From positions 1 to 6,314 of the forward strand of contig JACRIA010000066.1 of assembly GCA_016215735.1 (NCBI GenBank): 6,314 nt of DNA, written 5' to 3'. The notes beneath the pieces were generated by a model that made no database searches, had not been told where the DNA came from, and saw only the letters and a program-made list of their open reading frames with translations. Source of the stretch: Candidatus Peregrinibacteria bacterium (GTDB taxonomy: Bacteria; Patescibacteriota; Gracilibacteria; UBA1369; UBA12463). Positions 4,560 through 6,314 of the stretch are shown in pieces (within the stretch, counting starts at the first letter, position 1; every line of letters begins with the position of its first letter). Made by a program: the position numbers and the translations under genes.

Positions 4560-4988
4560 TTATCTATTTTTCAATATAGAATTAATATTGTTCATTTTTT
4601 CAATAATTCCCCAGAAATAAGGCGTATTTTTAAGAAAAGTTTTATAGCTATTTTGTTTGTGTTCATCTAGATTGTCTTTCCATTTCCAAAAATCCGGTAT
4701 CGCATCCAGGTATTTATCATATAAATATAACGCATTTTCGTAATCTTTATTTTCATATAGCATATCAGCAAAAGCCCTAATCCAATTCGGATGATACGGA
4801 TTTTTTTCAAGCGCCATCGTATAATATTCACTTGCTTTTTGAGGATCTTGTTTTGCGTAGAGATTTCCTTTCCAAGCCAAAACATTCCCGGAATTACCGT
4901 CGATTTGCTTTTTGTATTTAAAATACGAATTGGTCTCCGTTTGGCGAGGGGCAGAGGGGGCAGGGGGCGAATGCCCCGAGCCAAAAAA
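4560..4988 (-). pseudogene. TPR-like C-terminal part, in frame with the metalloprotease but beyond an amber stop
   Basis: Reading on past the TAG at 4989-4991 without changing frame gives 142 more residues to a TAA. They comprise a proline-rich linker (GSGHSPPAPSAPRQTE), a segment TNSYFKYKKQIDGNSGNVLA, and two or three TPR-like helical repeats. One repeat is about AWKGNLYAKQD..ASEYYTMALEKNP; the next is AFADMLYENKDYENALYLYDKYLDAIPDF. TPRs usually mediate protein-protein contacts. No ATG or GTG start exists in the linker; the only start-like codon is a TTG at 4880 without a ribosome binding site, inside the first TPR. This part is therefore better read as the severed 3' end of the metalloprotease gene than as an independent gene. 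Independent translation from that TTG remains the alternative. Confidence 0.6.
4940..4985. repeat. 46-bp GC-rich inverted repeat inside the protease-TPR frame
   Basis: TTTGGCGAGGGGC (4940-4952) and GCCCCGAGCCAAA (4973-4985) are inverted copies matching at 11 of 13 positions; the two mismatches are adjacent and form a symmetric internal loop. Between them is a G-rich plus-strand stretch with G5 runs, and an alternative hairpin GGGGC-GAAT-GCCCC. Composition is sharply unlike the AT-rich flanks. In the coding frame it spells most of the proline-rich linker. It looks like a REP-type palindromic element inserted in frame, but copies elsewhere cannot be seen from this window. Confidence 0.5.
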
Positions 4989-6104
4989 CTAATTGCACTG
5001 CCTATTTCCTTCGACTGCAATTATATCGTCTACACTAATCTCTTTATAAAGAGTTGCTTTTGTTTCGTTCCAATTATTTGTTTCCCAGCCAAAAGCATAA
5101 ATTGGAAATTTTTTGCTATATTCGCTTTTCGGCAATAAACCCATGAAATAGAGAAAAAAATCATGATATTTTGGTTTAATTCCTTCTTTACTTACGACCA
5201 TTTTGAAAGTTCCATCTCCGTTACTAACCCAATGTGCTCCTCCCATTGGAGTTGCTATTTCGTGTCCTGATTCTAATCCTGGATAGAAATGATTAGCTAA
5301 AGTTTTTATCTCCAATTTAGCATTATTGGCTTCGTTCTGAAATGTATCTCCGACATTACAGCACCACCGATGCCCAATTTCGTGTAATAAAATTAGCGAT
5401 GGGATTTCTTCTCCTGGCGGAATTATATATTTTTTTATATCTTTATTTAAAACAACTGATCCCAAAAGTTTTCCTTTACTTCCATATTTTTCATCATTGT
5501 CAAATATATCAATTCCTATTCCGCTAATATCATTTTTACTAAATAAAAGATAAGCATTTGCTTTTGTTTCGCTAACATTGTTTAAATCAAAAGTTCTTGC
5601 CAGTACTAGAAAATCATATATATCGTAATGTGTTTCATAGAATTTTTTACTTATTAAATGGAAGAAAATATCTTTACCGTCATCATCTTCAAAATACCAA
5701 CTATTTTCCATAGGCATTAAATATATATCGTCTAAAGTGTCCATTGTCGCAAGATTTTTTGTTGCATATAAAAAACTTTGGCTTAAATCATTTTTCATGT
5801 TTTTGAGTATGTCCAACCTTTCATTTGTTAATTGATCTTTGTTTTCGTACAAAAGAATAAATCCTATTTTGAAATTTTTCCTATTGCAATAGGTTGTTGC
5901 TCGTTGAACCTTCTTTATTGCATCCAGATTTTTCTGACTAATGGAGCTGATATCCCTGAATTTGTTGGTATCGATTATTGTAGGCTTTGATTTAAAAATT
6001 AATCCTTGTAAATTGCTACTTAAAAATGTGATTGATATTCCAGCTACAACTAAAACTACTACTACAAGCACAACTACTACAATAGCGATGTTGCGTTTTG
6101 ACAT
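4989..6104 (-). CDS. Membrane-anchored HEXXH metalloprotease-like protein, possibly truncated by an amber codon
   Basis: The 371-residue product begins MSKRN followed by a Val/Ile-rich helix (about residues 5-28) with no cleavage site, so it is probably an N-in, C-out anchored protein. An extracytoplasmic region follows. Residues 233-248 read EIPSLILLHEIGHRWC, an H-E-x-x-H zinc-protease motif (H241, E242, H245) in a hydrophobic helix. Conserved-looking segments follow: GDTFQNEANNAKLEI, HFYPGLESGHE, GGAHWVSNGDGTF, and FLYFMGLLPKSEY. The third zinc ligand is not certain; E258, E265, H272, H281 and H291 are candidates. I recall similar HEIGHRW proteins in Patescibacteria genomes but know no substrate. 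The frame ends in TAG after VEGNRQCN, yet stays open beyond it into a linker and TPR repeats. Expression is driven by a promoter with a G8 tract in its spacer. No Shine-Dalgarno precedes the ATG. Proteolytic activity is inferred from the motif alone. Confidence 0.75.
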   Translation of the reverse strand: MSKRNIAIVVVVLVVVVLVVAGISITFLSSNLQGLIFKSKPTIIDTNKFRDISSISQKNLDAIKKVQRATTYCNRKNFKIGFILLYENKDQLTNERLDILKNMKNDLSQSFLYATKNLATMDTLDDIYLMPMENSWYFEDDDGKDIFFHLISKKFYETHYDIYDFLVLARTFDLNNVSETKANAYLLFSKNDISGIGIDIFDNDEKYGSKGKLLGSVVLNKDIKKYIIPPGEEIPSLILLHEIGHRWCCNVGDTFQNEANNAKLEIKTLANHFYPGLESGHEIATPMGGAHWVSNGDGTFKMVVSKEGIKPKYHDFFLYFMGLLPKSEYSKKFPIYAFGWETNNWNETKATLYKEISVDDIIAVEGNRQCN

Positions 6105-6134
6105 AGAGAATGAGGGTTAAATGTTATTTATTAA

Positions 6135-6162
6135 ATTATAGCACAGGGGGGGGACTTTGCAA
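6135..6162 (-). promoter_or_regulatory. Promoter of the metalloprotease gene with a G8/C8 tract between -35 and -10
   Basis: On the minus strand TTGCAA (6157-6162, 4 of 6 matches) is followed after 16 bp by an exact TATAAT (6135-6140) preceded by TGC (6141-6143), an extended -10. Eight consecutive C on that strand (6146-6153) fill half of the spacer. Predicted initiation is near 6128, giving a leader of about 24 nt. Gain or loss of one base in the tract would set the spacer to 17 or 15 bp, the arrangement of known phase-variable promoters. Variation itself cannot be seen in one sequence. Confidence 0.65.
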
Positions 6163-6189
6163 GGTTATTTGGCCTAAAAAGACCCCAGT

Positions 6190-6213
6190 TTTTAGTAGGT
6201 TAACCTATTAAAA
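6190..6213. repeat. 24-bp palindrome upstream of the metalloprotease promoter
   Basis: Two 12-base arms centred between 6201 and 6202 match at 11 of 12 positions, and the core TAGGTTAACCTA (6196-6207) is perfect. It lies 28 bp upstream of the -35 box, where an activator or repressor could act, and 17 bp before the terminator-like hairpin on the other side. It has no loop, which favours a protein-binding site over an RNA hairpin. Confidence 0.4.
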
Positions 6214-6230
6214 TGGCTATTTAAAAAGCG

Positions 6231-6276
6231 AAAAAAGGGTTAAATTTTTGAAGAAACACCCTCAAAACTTAACCCC
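6231..6276 (-). terminator. Intrinsic terminator for a minus-strand transcript entering from the right
   Basis: On the minus strand GGGTTAAGTTTTGA pairs with TCAAAAATTTAACCC, giving a stem of about 14 bp with one bulged base and one G-U pair around a loop of about ten bases. Six T follow directly (complement of 6231-6236). This ends a transcript from beyond base 6314. In the three minus-strand frames from the right edge, the first stops are at 6269-6271, 6262-6264 and 6240-6242. The end of that outside gene cannot be assigned. On the plus strand only four T follow the stem. Confidence 0.7.
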
Positions 6277-6314
6277 TTTTCCATGTATAAATATATCCAA
6301 GACACGATAAGAAA

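Noticed and set aside
4940..4985. The strong hairpin after the protease TAG as an intrinsic terminator.
   Set aside because: On the coding strand the T-run comes before the hairpin, and CGGAG follows it, so it lacks the U-tract needed after the stem.
4667..5020. 117-aa minus-strand frame starting near 5020.
   Set aside because: It overlaps the protease end, the palindrome and the TPR-like frame, and its product is low-complexity Ile/Arg/Lys-rich. The TPR-like frame is far more protein-like.
1..6314. CRISPR array, tRNA or rRNA genes.
   Set aside because: No regularly spaced repeat units, no TTC-type T-loop with cloverleaf arms, and no rRNA-like conserved stretch was seen by eye on either strand.

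Overview
The window looks like a piece of an AT-rich genome from a reduced bacterium, most likely of the Patescibacteria/CPR (Parcubacteria-like) type. That placement is an inference. It rests on low GC, small hypothetical genes, a truncated HNH-endonuclease-type protein whose N-terminal pattern I associate with that group, and a complete lack of Shine-Dalgarno sequences before any start codon. The only firmly assignable housekeeping gene is dnaK, on the minus strand, with a textbook HrcA/CIRCE-controlled promoter.

Layout, left to right. Positions 1-674 (minus) hold the N-terminal part of an HNH-endonuclease-like protein that runs off the left edge. Positions 675-820 are a divergent intergenic region with a near-perfect 18-bp palindrome beside a strong promoter whose predicted start point falls on the start codon of an unknown 153-aa gene (821-1282, plus). 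A short convergent gap with a perfect 7-bp dyad separates that gene from a small four-helix membrane protein (1354-1686, minus). Positions 1707-2345 (minus) look like the wreck of a type II restriction-modification locus: an extended -10 promoter under an operator-like dyad, a 16-residue stub starting like an N6-adenine methyltransferase, a small DpnD/PcfM-like gene, and the C-terminal catalytic half of a PD-(D/E)XK-type endonuclease. dnaK fills 2450-4390.

Upstream of dnaK (4391-4528) are a structured leader with a palindromic repeat-like sequence, the CIRCE operator and a consensus sigma70 promoter. Positions 4560-6104 (minus) form one reading frame broken by a single amber codon. The upstream part encodes a membrane-anchored HEXXH metalloprotease-like protein; the downstream part encodes a proline-rich linker and TPR-like repeats. 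A 46-bp GC-rich inverted repeat sits just after the amber codon. The promoter of this gene carries an uninterrupted run of eight G (C on the coding strand) between its -35 and -10 boxes, the architecture of a phase-variable promoter. The right edge holds a palindrome and a strong intrinsic terminator for a minus-strand transcript entering from outside.

The genes do not form one pathway. The most interesting part is the right third: a putative surface protease-TPR protein with a possible slippage-controlled promoter, an internal stop and a palindromic element in its frame. Second is the decayed restriction-modification locus, which has kept its promoter and operator-like dyad.
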